The notes under the pieces are model-generated. The model was not told the origin of the DNA. It saw nothing but the letters and a program-made list of their open reading frames with translations, and searched no databases. Made by a program: the position numbers and the translations under genes. From NCBI GenBank assembly GCA_963730405.1, contig CAVSRW010000001.1, positions 62,001 to 126,000 of the forward strand: a stretch of 64,000 nt of DNA, written 5' to 3'. Positions 7,769-14,773 of the stretch are shown here, piece by piece; the first letter of the stretch is position 1; each line of letters starts with the position of its first letter. The DNA is from Gaiellasilicea sp963730405 (GTDB lineage Bacteria > Actinomycetota > Thermoleophilia > Gaiellales > Gaiellaceae).

Positions 7769-7789
7769 GGGCAGGCTCCTCTGCCCATG
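7766..7789 (-). promoter_or_regulatory. Start-codon hairpin with SD in loop and 7-codon upstream ORF
   Basis: In the mRNA sense the sequence reads CATGGGCAG-AGGAGC-CTGCCCATG, a perfect 9-bp stem with a 6-nt loop. The AGGAG ribosome-binding site is exposed in the loop, and the xanthine dehydrogenase ATG (7768-7766) closes the 3' arm. The 5' arm holds another ATG that starts a 7-codon ORF (MGRGACP, 7788-7765) whose TGA overlaps the real ATG as ATGA. This arrangement could tune translation of the large subunit by start-codon masking or by coupling. The regulatory role is inference. Confidence 0.55.
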
Positions 7790-7803
7790 AGCAGGGGAGG
7801 GGG

Positions 7804-7876
7804 TGTGGGGGAACCGGGAGGTTCCCCCACATGACTTGAGAAGAAGGGGGCTCGTGGGGGAAACATTGTTTCCCCC
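7804..7876. repeat. Palindromic intergenic repeat, compact copy (two hairpins)
   Basis: Two near-identical perfect hairpins lie in the spacer between the XDH FeS and Mo subunits. One is TGTGGGGGAACC (7804-7815)-GGGA-GGTTCCCCCACA (7820-7831). The other is GGGGGAAAC (7856-7864)-ATT-GTTTCCCCC (7868-7876). Between them is GAGAAGAAGGGGGCTCG. The same hairpins and the GAAGAAGGGGGCTCG segment recur at 28063-28357 around a longer insert, so this is a dispersed repeat family and not a gene-specific structure. It interrupts an operon, so it may also act as mRNA processing or attenuation signal. Confidence 0.75.
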
Positions 7877-7904
7877 GCGGGAGCGAGCCGAAGGCGTGCG
7901 ACGC

Positions 7905-8363
7905 TCATGCGCGCGTGGCCGCGAGCCGGACCGCGTCGAAGATCTTCGCGTAGCCGGTGCAGCGGCAGAGGTTGCCGGAGAGCTCCTCGCGGATGACGTC
8001 GTCGCTCGGGTCGGGCACGCGCTCGAGCAGCGCCGCGGTCGCGACGACGAGGCCCGGTGTGCAGAAGCCGCATTGAACCGCGCCGGCCTCGACGAACGCC
8101 TGCTGGACACGGTGGAGGCCGTCGTCGGAGCCGAGGCCCTCGATCGTCGTCACCTGGTGCCCGTCCGCCTGCGCGGCGAGGACGAGGCAGGCACAGACGA
8201 GGTCGCCGTCGAGGAGCACCGAGCACGAGCCGCACTCGCCCTGTTCACACGCGTTCTTCGAGCCGGGGAGCGCGAGCGTGTCGCGCAGCGTCGTCAGCAG
8301 GCTCTCGCCGGCCCAGACGTCGGCCTCGAGCGGCTCGCCGTTGACGGTCAGCGTGATCTTCAT
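7905..8363 (-). CDS. Xanthine dehydrogenase, [2Fe-2S] subunit
   Basis: A 152-residue two-cluster iron-sulfur subunit. The N-terminal plant-ferredoxin-like cluster is bound by ACEQGECGSCSVLL with its fourth cysteine in DGDLVCAC. The C-terminal four-helix cluster is bound by VQCGFCTPG and SGNLCRCTGY. It passes electrons from the Mo cofactor to FAD. Length and layout match stand-alone small subunits of xanthine and CO dehydrogenases. The gene starts at ATG 8363, 10 nt after the FAD subunit stop. It is separated from the Mo subunit by 136 nt that hold the hairpin repeats. Confidence 0.92.
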   Translation of the reverse strand: MKITLTVNGEPLEADVWAGESLLTTLRDTLALPGSKNACEQGECGSCSVLLDGDLVCACLVLAAQADGHQVTTIEGLGSDDGLHRVQQAFVEAGAVQCGFCTPGLVVATAALLERVPDPSDDVIREELSGNLCRCTGYAKIFDAVRLAATRA

Positions 8364-8373
8364 GCCGGCACGC

Positions 8374-9165
8374 TCACACGAGAACCCTGTCCAGCGCCCG
8401 CCTCGTCAGCACCTTCAGGGCGTGGCGGCGGTAGGCCGCGGTGCCGCGGACGTCGTCGATCGGGCTGGCTGCGGCGGCGACCAGCTCGGGGAAGTCCTCG
8501 CGCGCGTCGAGGGGCGCCGTCACGAGCGCAGGCACCGGGCCCGCCGACCCGTACGCCGCGCGCAGCTCGCCGCGCTCGCGGTCGATACCGACGGCCAGCG
8601 AGCAGACGGCGATCACCATCGCGTTCCGCGGGCCGACCTTCATGAACGTCTGCGGCTGGCCGGTCGGATCGACCCGAACGGCGAGCACGAGCTCGTCGTC
8701 TTCGAGCGCGCTCCGCTTCGGGCCGAGGAAGAACTCGGTCAGCGGCAGCGTCCGGACGCCGCGCGCGCTTCCGATCTCGACGGTCGCGTCCTCCACGAGC
8801 AGAGGCGGATGGGCGTCGCCGGCGGGCGAGGCGGTGCCGAGGTTGCCGCCGATCGTGCCGCGGTTGCGGATCTGGGGCGAGCCGACGGTGCGCGACGCCT
8901 CGGCGAGTGCGGGCAGGAGCTCGGCGAGCTCGCCCTGCATCGCCTCCGTGTACGTCAGGCCGGCCCCGAGGCGCAGCGAGCCGTTCTCGCGCGCCCAGCC
9001 CCTCAGCTCCGCCACCTCGGCGAGGTTGAGGATCGTCTGCGGCCGCGCGCGGTCGAAGTTGAGCTCGACGAGCAGGTCGGTGCCGCCGGCGATCGGGCGG
9101 GCGTCCGGCCGCTCGGACTTGACGCGCAGGGCCTCGTCCAGGGTGCGGGGCGTGATCACCTCCAC
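8374..9165 (-). CDS. Xanthine dehydrogenase, FAD-binding subunit
   Basis: A 263-residue FAD subunit of the molybdenum hydroxylase. It begins VEVITPRTLDEALRV and has the flavin-pyrophosphate motif PIAGGTDLLVEL, a second FAD motif RNRGTIGGNLGTASPAGDAH, and the C-terminal domain starting near FMKVGPRNAMVIAVCSLAV. I favour the GTG at 9165, which places the conserved N-terminus first. A GTG at 9234 would add 23 residues that lie inside the inverted duplication described for 9167-9331. It is the promoter-proximal gene of the xdh operon and diverges from the 8-oxoguanine deaminase-like gene. Confidence 0.88.
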   Translation of the reverse strand: MEVITPRTLDEALRVKSERPDARPIAGGTDLLVELNFDRARPQTILNLAEVAELRGWARENGSLRLGAGLTYTEAMQGELAELLPALAEASRTVGSPQIRNRGTIGGNLGTASPAGDAHPPLLVEDATVEIGSARGVRTLPLTEFFLGPKRSALEDDELVLAVRVDPTGQPQTFMKVGPRNAMVIAVCSLAVGIDRERGELRAAYGSAGPVPALVTAPLDAREDFPELVAAAASPIDDVRGTAAYRRHALKVLTRRALDRVLV

Positions 9166-9166
9166 T

Positions 9167-9331
9167 AGATGGTCGATCGGTAGTGCGCGTGCTTCCGGCG
9201 GCGTTCCAGACCAAGCCGGGGGCCGCACTCGCACGCGGCCAAGGCAGGTTGCCTTGGCAAGGGCGAGGGTGGATCCCGGCGCAGCGTCTGGGACGTCGTC
9301 CGGGAGTGCGGGAACTGCCGATCGACCATCT
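9167..9331. promoter_or_regulatory. Imperfect inverted duplication forming the divergent promoter region
   Basis: The spacer between xdh and the urate operon is symmetric about position ~9248. The outer arms are 18 nt with one mismatch: ACTRCCGATCGACCATCT read outward (9314-9331 on +, 9167-9184 on -). The middle arms are CGTYCCAGAC (9202-9211 inverted against 9285-9294). The centre is a perfect hairpin, GCCAAGGCA (9238-9246)-GGT-TGCCTTGGC (9250-9258). Aligning the two ~80-nt halves needs only a 2-nt gap. Each divergent unit thus carries the same upstream sequence, which would suit shared control by one regulator. Part of the left arm could instead be coding if xdh starts at 9234. Confidence 0.7.
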
Positions 9332-9355
9332 CAGGCAAAGATACGGTACGCAGGC

Positions 9356-10690
9356 ATGAAGTCCCTGCTCGCCGACGCCTGGGTCCTGACCATGGACGAC
9401 GCGGGGACGGAGCACGAGGACGGCTGGATCCTCGTCGAGGACGGACTCGTGGCCGCGGTCGGCACGGGCGAGGAGCCGGAAGCGGACGAGCGGACCGGCC
9501 TCGGCGGGGCGGTGGTCACGCCGGGCCTCGTGAACACCCACCACCACCTGTACCAGACGCTCACGCGCGCGCGTGCGCAGCAGGCGACGCTCTTCGAATG
9601 GCTCGTCGAGCTCTACCCGACCTGGGCGAAGATCGACGCCGAGGCCGAGTACGCCGCCGCGCGCACCGGGATCGCAGAGCTGATGCTCTCCGGCTGCACG
9701 ACCGTCTTCGACCACCACTACGTCTTCCCGCGCGGCCGCGCCGGGCTGGTCGAGGCCGAGGTGCAGGCGGCGACGGAGCTCGGCTGCCGCCTCGTCGCCT
9801 CGCGGGGCTCGATGGACCTCGGCGTCTCCGACGGCGGCCTGCCGCCCGACGAGCTCGTCGAGGAGATCGACGAGATCCTGGCCGACACCGCACGCCTCGC
9901 CGGCGACCTGCACGAGCCCGGCCCCGGCGCGCGCATCCAGATCGCGGTCGCGCCCTGCTCGCCCTTCTCCGTCACCGGCCGGCTGATGACCGAGTCGGCC
10001 GAGCTCGCGCGCCGGCTCGGGCTCCAGCTCCACACCCACCTCGCCGAGACGGTCGAGGAGGAGGCGTACTGCCAGGAGCTCTACGGCTGCACGCCGGTCG
10101 AGTACCTCGACTCGCTCGGCTGGCTCGACGGCGACGTCTGGTGCGCGCACTGCGTCCACCTCGCTCCGCCCGAGATCGCGCGCTTCGCGGCGACGGGCAC
10201 CGGCGTCGCCCACTGTCCGACCTCGAACCTCCGCCTCGGCGCCGGGGTCGCACCCGTGCGCGAGCTGCTCGACGCGGGCGTGCGGGTCGGGCTCGGCGTC
10301 GACGGCTCGGCCTCGAACGAGCGCAGCCATCTCTTCGACGACGTCAAGCAGGCGCTCCTCGCCGCACGCGGCCGCGGTGGGCCGAAGGCGATGACGGCGC
10401 GCGAGGCGATCCGCCTCGGCACGCGCGGCGGCGCGGCCGTGCTCGGCCGGGCCGACATCGGCGCGATTGCACCAGGCCTGTGCGCCGACCTCGCCGTCTG
10501 GCGGACGGACGGGCTCGAGCTCGCAGGCGCGGCCGATCCGGTCGCCGGGCTCGTCTTCGCCGGCGCGGACCGCGTCGACCGGCTGTACGTCGGCGGAGAG
10601 CTCGTCGTCCGCGGCGGCGCACTGGTGCACGCCGACGAGGCGGAGATCGCTCGCGCCCATCGCGCGCAGGCCGTTAGATTCGCCCCATGA
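9356..10690 (+). CDS. Amidohydrolase, probable 8-oxoguanine deaminase
   Basis: A 444-residue amidohydrolase-superfamily deaminase. Metal ligands are visible as TPGLVNTHHHLYQTLTRA (HxH), LQLHTHLAET (His), WCAHCVHL (His) and GLGVDGSASNE (Asp). The sequence MDLGVSDGGLPPDELVEEID and the HHHLYQTLTRA signature match enzymes annotated as 8-oxoguanine deaminase, which convert 8-oxoguanine directly to urate and ammonia. The next three genes degrade urate, which supports that role. Other aminohydrolases (guanine, isoxanthopterin, hydroxyatrazine types) share the fold. The start is ATG 9356, right after the inverted duplication. The stop overlaps the HIU hydrolase start as ATGA. Confidence 0.82.
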   Translation: MKSLLADAWVLTMDDAGTEHEDGWILVEDGLVAAVGTGEEPEADERTGLGGAVVTPGLVNTHHHLYQTLTRARAQQATLFEWLVELYPTWAKIDAEAEYAAARTGIAELMLSGCTTVFDHHYVFPRGRAGLVEAEVQAATELGCRLVASRGSMDLGVSDGGLPPDELVEEIDEILADTARLAGDLHEPGPGARIQIAVAPCSPFSVTGRLMTESAELARRLGLQLHTHLAETVEEEAYCQELYGCTPVEYLDSLGWLDGDVWCAHCVHLAPPEIARFAATGTGVAHCPTSNLRLGAGVAPVRELLDAGVRVGLGVDGSASNERSHLFDDVKQALLAARGRGGPKAMTAREAIRLGTRGGAAVLGRADIGAIAPGLCADLAVWRTDGLELAGAADPVAGLVFAGADRVDRLYVGGELVVRGGALVHADEAEIARAHRAQAVRFAP

Positions 10691-10986
10691 GCAATGCCGC
10701 CATCTCGCTGTCGACCCATGTGCTGGACACGGGCGCCGGCAAACCGGCCGACGGCGTCCTGATCGTGCTCTACCGCGGCGACATGTTCATGACCGAGACC
10801 CGCACGGACGCCGACGGCCGCGCGAGACTCTCCGACGACCTCGACCCGGGCACCTACCGGCTCGTCTTCCACCCCCCGTCCCCGTTCTTCAAGCGCGTCG
10901 AGCTCGAGGTCGATCTCGACGAAGGGCACTACCACGTGCCGCTGCTCTTCTCCCCGTACTCGTGCGCGAGCTACCGCGGCAGCTGA
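10687..10986 (+). CDS. uraH: 5-hydroxyisourate hydrolase (transthyretin-like)
   Basis: A 99-residue transthyretin-related protein that opens the ring of 5-hydroxyisourate to OHCU. The three active-site regions are all present: STHVLDTGAGKPA (His), ETRTDADGRA (Arg) and the C-terminal YRGS tetrapeptide with HYHVPLLFSPYS before it. Full family length. It is the second gene of the urate operon and overlaps the deaminase stop by 4 nt. The OHCU decarboxylase start lies inside its last codons. Confidence 0.95.
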   Translation: MSNAAISLSTHVLDTGAGKPADGVLIVLYRGDMFMTETRTDADGRARLSDDLDPGTYRLVFHPPSPFFKRVELEVDLDEGHYHVPLLFSPYSCASYRGS

Positions 10987-11396
10987 GCGCCGCGGAGTTG
11001 ACGCCGCTGTTCTCGGGGCGAACGAGCCTCGTGGACGCGCTGGCCGAGCGGGAGGATCCGCTCGGGGTCGCCGAGGAGGTGGCGCTGGCGCTCCCCGAAG
11101 CCGACCAGGTCGCCGCGCTCGCGACGCACCCGCGCATCGGCGAGCCGTCGGAGGAGCAGCGCGGCGCGGAGCCGGAGGTGCTCGATGAGCTCGCCCGCCT
11201 GAACGACGAGTACGAGCGCCGCTTCGGCTTCGAGTTCGTCGTCTTCGTCGACGGACGCACGCGCGCCGAGCTCCTGCCGGTGCTGCGCGAGCGGCTCGAG
11301 CGGACGCGAGGCGAGGAGCTCGAGACGGGCCTGCGGGCCCTCTGCGCGATCGCACGGTCTAGATGGGAACAGCACCGGTGGACGCGGACTACCTGA
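10962..11396 (+). CDS. uraD: 2-oxo-4-hydroxy-4-carboxy-5-ureidoimidazoline (OHCU) decarboxylase
   Basis: A 144-residue all-helical enzyme that decarboxylates OHCU to S-allantoin. It has the family signature ATHPRIGEPSEEQRGAE with the catalytic-site His, then LNDEYERRFGFEFVVFVDGR and a C-terminal helix EELETGLRALCAIARSRW. The start is taken at GTG 10962 (VRELPRQLSAAELTPLFSG), which overlaps uraH by 25 nt. The 3' end overlaps the puuD start by 34 nt, so the four genes are tightly coupled. Confidence 0.92.
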   Translation: MRELPRQLSAAELTPLFSGRTSLVDALAEREDPLGVAEEVALALPEADQVAALATHPRIGEPSEEQRGAEPEVLDELARLNDEYERRFGFEFVVFVDGRTRAELLPVLRERLERTRGEELETGLRALCAIARSRWEQHRWTRTT

Positions 11397-12520
11397 AGGA
11401 CCTCGCCGACCTCGTCCTGCGGCTGCTGCACGTCGTCGCCGGGATCGCGTGGATCGGCGCGTCCTTCTACTTCATCCGGCTCGACCTCGGGCTCGCGCCA
11501 CCCGCGGAGCCGAAGCCGGGCGTCGCCGGCGAGTACTGGGGCGTCCACGGCGGCGGCTTCTACCACTCGCAGAAGTACCAGGTGGCGCCGCCGAAGCTGC
11601 CCGAGCACCTGCACTGGTTCAAGTGGGAGGCGTACACGACGTGGCTCTCGGGCTTCGCGCTCCTCGTCGTCCTCTACTGGCTGGATGCGGGCGACCGCCT
11701 CGTCGACCCGGCCGTCGCCGACCTGAGCGCCTGGAGTGCGGTTGCGCTCTCGGCGGCGGGACTCGCGCTTGCCTGGCTCGCCTACGACGCGGCCTGCCGC
11801 TTCCTCCGCGACGACCGCCTCGTCGCCGTGGCCGTGGCCGCGCTCGTGACCCTCTCCGCCGCCGCGGCCGGCCAGCTCTTCGCCGCGCGCGCATCGTTCC
11901 TCCAGGTCGGCGCGATGCTCGGGACGATCATGGCCGCGAACGTCTTCTTCGTGATCATCCCCGCGCACTGGGAGCTGGTGCGCGCGAAACAGGAGGGCCG
12001 TGAGCCGGATCCCGAGCCGGGGCTGCGCGCGAAGCAGCGCTCGGTGCACAACAACTACCTGACGCTCCCCGTCGTCTTCACGATGCTGGCCGGGCACTTC
12101 CCCCTGACGTTCGGCCATGAGCACGCCTGGCTCGTCCTGCTCGCGATCTTCGCGATCGTGGCCGCGATCCGGCACTTCTTCAACCGCTGGCACACCGGCC
12201 GGCGCGAGTGGTGGATCCTCGGCGCCGCGGGCGCCGCGGCGATCGCGCTCGCGTTCGTGCTGGCGCCGGACGACGTCGTCGCGACCGACGCGCCCGACGA
12301 CGCGGTCGCGCAGAGCATCGTCGCCGCGCGCTGCCAGACATGCCACTCCGGCGTCTCGGCTCCGAACGGCGTACGGCTGGAGTCGCTTGCACAGATGGAG
12401 CAGCACGCGGGCGAGATCGAGCGCCAGGTCTCGGCGCGCGCGATGCCGCCGGGAAACGCGACCGGGCTCACCGAAGCGGAGCGGGAGCAACTCGTCGCCT
12501 GGGCCGCGGCCCACGGTTAG
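11363..12520 (+). CDS. puuD: Membrane urate oxidase PuuD with C-terminal cytochrome c domain
   Basis: A 385-residue protein. The N-terminal ~290 residues are the DUF989/PuuD membrane domain with about eight helices. It starts LADLVLRLLHVVAGIAWIGA with a His-bearing first helix, and continues with GVHGGGFYHSQKYQVAP, LHWFKWEAYTTWLSGFALL and LTLPVVFTMLAGHFPL. The C-terminal part is a cytochrome c domain with C324-QT-C327-H328 and a Met-containing ARAMPPGN loop. PuuD replaces soluble uricase by oxidising urate to 5-hydroxyisourate, and the haem domain suggests electrons go to the respiratory chain instead of making peroxide. It completes the set of genes from xanthine to allantoin in this window. 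Confidence 0.92.
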   Translation: MGTAPVDADYLKDLADLVLRLLHVVAGIAWIGASFYFIRLDLGLAPPAEPKPGVAGEYWGVHGGGFYHSQKYQVAPPKLPEHLHWFKWEAYTTWLSGFALLVVLYWLDAGDRLVDPAVADLSAWSAVALSAAGLALAWLAYDAACRFLRDDRLVAVAVAALVTLSAAAAGQLFAARASFLQVGAMLGTIMAANVFFVIIPAHWELVRAKQEGREPDPEPGLRAKQRSVHNNYLTLPVVFTMLAGHFPLTFGHEHAWLVLLAIFAIVAAIRHFFNRWHTGRREWWILGAAGAAAIALAFVLAPDDVVATDAPDDAVAQSIVAARCQTCHSGVSAPNGVRLESLAQMEQHAGEIERQVSARAMPPGNATGLTEAEREQLVAWAAAHG

Positions 12521-12529
12521 GGTCTCGGC

Positions 12530-12937
12530 GTGCTCGAGATCACGGCAGCCGGAATGCGCTTCGTCGCGCGCTGGGAGGAGGGACTGGCCCCGAGGACGGT
12601 GGAGGCCTTCAAGGCGATCCTGCCGCTCGAGGACCGGATCATCCACTGTCGCTGGAGCGGCGAGTCGAACTGGATCCCGTGGGGTGATCGCGACCTCGGC
12701 ATCGGCCCCGAGAACGCGACCAGTTATCCCCACCCCGGCGAGCTCGCGCTCTACCCGGGCGGCGAGAGCGAGACGGAGCTCCTCTTCCCGTACGGCTACT
12801 GCCACTTCAAGAGCAAGGCAGGCGAGCTGTGGGCGAACCACTTCGCCACGCTCGTCGAGGGCGAGGAGCAGCTGAAGGAGCTCGGCCGGCTCACTCTCTG
12901 GGAGGGCGCACAGCCGATCTCCTTCCGCGAGCTCTAG
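12530..12937 (+). CDS. DUF3830 family cyclophilin-like protein
   Basis: A 135-residue protein with the DUF3830 pattern. It has a short LxIxxxGxxFxARxE start (LEITAAGMRFVARWEEGLAP), IIHCRWSGESNWIPWGD in the middle and GELALYPGGESETELLFPYG near the C-terminus. Members have a cyclophilin-like beta-barrel fold and occur in purine/pyrimidine or hydantoin gene clusters. Their activity is unknown. It starts at GTG 12530, 9 nt after puuD, so it is the last gene of the urate operon and may help handle allantoin-like products. Confidence 0.75.
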   Translation: MLEITAAGMRFVARWEEGLAPRTVEAFKAILPLEDRIIHCRWSGESNWIPWGDRDLGIGPENATSYPHPGELALYPGGESETELLFPYGYCHFKSKAGELWANHFATLVEGEEQLKELGRLTLWEGAQPISFREL

Positions 12938-12998
12938 GCCGCACGCGGAGGCAAGGTCACGTATCGTCGCGGGCGGAATTCCGTCCCGAGGAGGCGAC

Positions 12999-14762
12999 AT
13001 GCGTGCTCCGCTCTGCTCGCTCGTCACTGCGGCTTCCCTGTCGGTACTCGCCCTCGCCGGCACCGCAACCGCGGCCACCGCGCCGACCGGGCCGCCGACC
13101 TCGGTCGGTTCCGGCGGAGCCGCCGCGACCGTCGAGACTCTGGCGACCCAGGCTGCGATCGACACTCTCCGCCGCGGCGGCAATGCCGTCGACGCGGCGA
13201 TCACCGCCGCCGCAGTGCTCGGCGTCACCGAGCCGTTCTCGTGCGGGATCGGCGGCGGCGGCTTCCTCCTGCTCCGGACCGCAGGCGGCGCCGTCACATC
13301 GATCGACCACCGCGAGCTCGCTCCGGCGGCGATGCGCGACGACTCGTTCTGGGAGAACGGCGCGCCGCTCGCGTTCAACTCGGCGCGCTTCAGCGGCCTC
13401 TCGGTCGGCGTCCCCGGCACCGTCGCCGGCTGGGCGCGCGCGCTCGACGGCTACGGAACGATCTCGCTCGCGCAGGCGCTGCAGCCCGCGATCCGGATCG
13501 CCCGCGACGGGTTCCTGATCGACCCTGTCTTCTTCGAGCAGGTCCGAGCCAACGTCGACTTCTTCGACGACGTGCCTGCGTCCGCGGCGCTCTTCCTCGA
13601 CCCCGACGGGACGCCGAAGGATGTCGGCACCGTCTTCCACAACCCGGACCTCGCGCGCGCCTACGAGCGGATCGCGCATCTCGGCGCGAAGGGGTTCTAT
13701 CGCGGTGCGATCGCGGACGCCCTCGTCGAGACGGTTCAGAGCCCACCGGTCGCTCCGACCGCCAACCATGTGTGGCGCGCGGGCCTGATGACGATGCGCG
13801 ACCTGCACACCTACACGGCTCCTGAGCGGGCGCCGACGCGCGTCTCGTACCGTGGCCTCGACGTCTACGGGATGGGCCCGCCTTCGAGCGGCGGCTCGAC
13901 CGTGGGCGAGGCGCTGAACATCCTCGAGGGCTACCCGCTCGCGGCGATGAGCCGCGACCGGCAACTGCACCTCTTCCTCGAGGCGTCGCGCTACGCCTTC
14001 GCCGACCGCGGTGCGTACCTCGGCGATGCCGACTTCGTGCCCGTGCCGCTTCGCGGCCTGCTCTCGGACGGGTTTGCGGCGACGCGACGCGCGCTGATCA
14101 AGGAGGACGCGGCTGCTCCCGGCGCCGTCGCGCCCGGGGATCCCTGGCCGTTCGATGGCGCCGTCGGCATGTTGCTCGCAGGGGCTTCCTCCGACACGGA
14201 GGGCCTGTCGACGACGCACCTCAGCGTCTCGGACAGCTCGGGGAACGTCGTCTCGTACACGTTCACGATCGAGTCGACCGGCGGCGCGGGGCTCGTCGTG
14301 CCTGGGTGGGGGTTCCTGCTCAACAACGAGCTGACCGACTTCGACTTCTCGCTGTTCAACCACCCGAACAGCGTCGCGGGCGGAAAGCGCCCGCGCAGCT
14401 CGATGGCGCCCACGATCGTCACCGAGGCGGGCCGCCCGCTGCTGACGGTCGGATCGCCCGGCGGCTCGACGATCATCACGACGGTCCTGCAGCTCTTGCT
14501 CGACCGGCTCGATGCGGGGATGACGCTCCCGCAGGCGATCGCCGACCCCCGCGCGACCCAGCGAAACGGCGCCACCACTCAGGCCGAGCCTGGATTCCCG
14601 ACGGCGGCGCTCACCCCGTACGGTCATCGCTTCGTCGCCAACCCGGAGATCGGCGCCGCAACCGGAATCGAGTTCCTTCCGGCCGGCGGCCTCGTCGCGG
14701 CCGCGGAGCCGACCCGCCGAGGGGGCGGCAGCGCGATGGTGGTGTCGCCGATCAGCCCCTAA
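12999..14762 (+). CDS. ggt: Gamma-glutamyltransferase, secreted
   Basis: A 587-residue exported Ntn-hydrolase. A signal peptide is clear (residues 1-25, ending ALAGTATAA). The proenzyme has AAITAAAVLGVTEPFSCGIG and PPSSGGSTVGEALNILEG. The autocleavage/nucleophile site is DTEGLST-T405-HLSVSD, and GKRPRSSMAPTIV and GSPGGSTIITTVLQ lie in the small subunit. It should transfer or hydrolyse gamma-glutamyl groups (glutathione, poly-gamma-glutamate or other amides) outside the cytoplasm. A GAGGAGG ribosome-binding site lies 5 nt before the ATG. It follows the urate operon in the same direction with a 61-nt gap, so it is probably its own unit. Confidence 0.92.
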   Translation: MRAPLCSLVTAASLSVLALAGTATAATAPTGPPTSVGSGGAAATVETLATQAAIDTLRRGGNAVDAAITAAAVLGVTEPFSCGIGGGGFLLLRTAGGAVTSIDHRELAPAAMRDDSFWENGAPLAFNSARFSGLSVGVPGTVAGWARALDGYGTISLAQALQPAIRIARDGFLIDPVFFEQVRANVDFFDDVPASAALFLDPDGTPKDVGTVFHNPDLARAYERIAHLGAKGFYRGAIADALVETVQSPPVAPTANHVWRAGLMTMRDLHTYTAPERAPTRVSYRGLDVYGMGPPSSGGSTVGEALNILEGYPLAAMSRDRQLHLFLEASRYAFADRGAYLGDADFVPVPLRGLLSDGFAATRRALIKEDAAAPGAVAPGDPWPFDGAVGMLLAGASSDTEGLSTTHLSVSDSSGNVVSYTFTIESTGGAGLVVPGWGFLLNNELTDFDFSLFNHPNSVAGGKRPRSSMAPTIVTEAGRPLLTVGSPGGSTIITTVLQLLLDRLDAGMTLPQAIADPRATQRNGATTQAEPGFPTAALTPYGHRFVANPEIGAATGIEFLPAGGLVAAAEPTRRGGGSAMVVSPISP

Positions 14763-14773
14763 CCGACCGGGCG

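Noticed and set aside
4937..7834. A 965-codon open frame on the + strand antisense to xanthine dehydrogenase
   Set aside because: Arg/Asp/Gly/His-rich shadow typical of GC-rich DNA; the reverse strand encodes a fully conserved molybdenum hydroxylase.
8441..9355. Extension of the 8-oxoguanine deaminase frame ~305 codons upstream
   Set aside because: The extension is antisense to the XDH FAD subunit and has no domain similarity; homology starts at the ATG at 9356.
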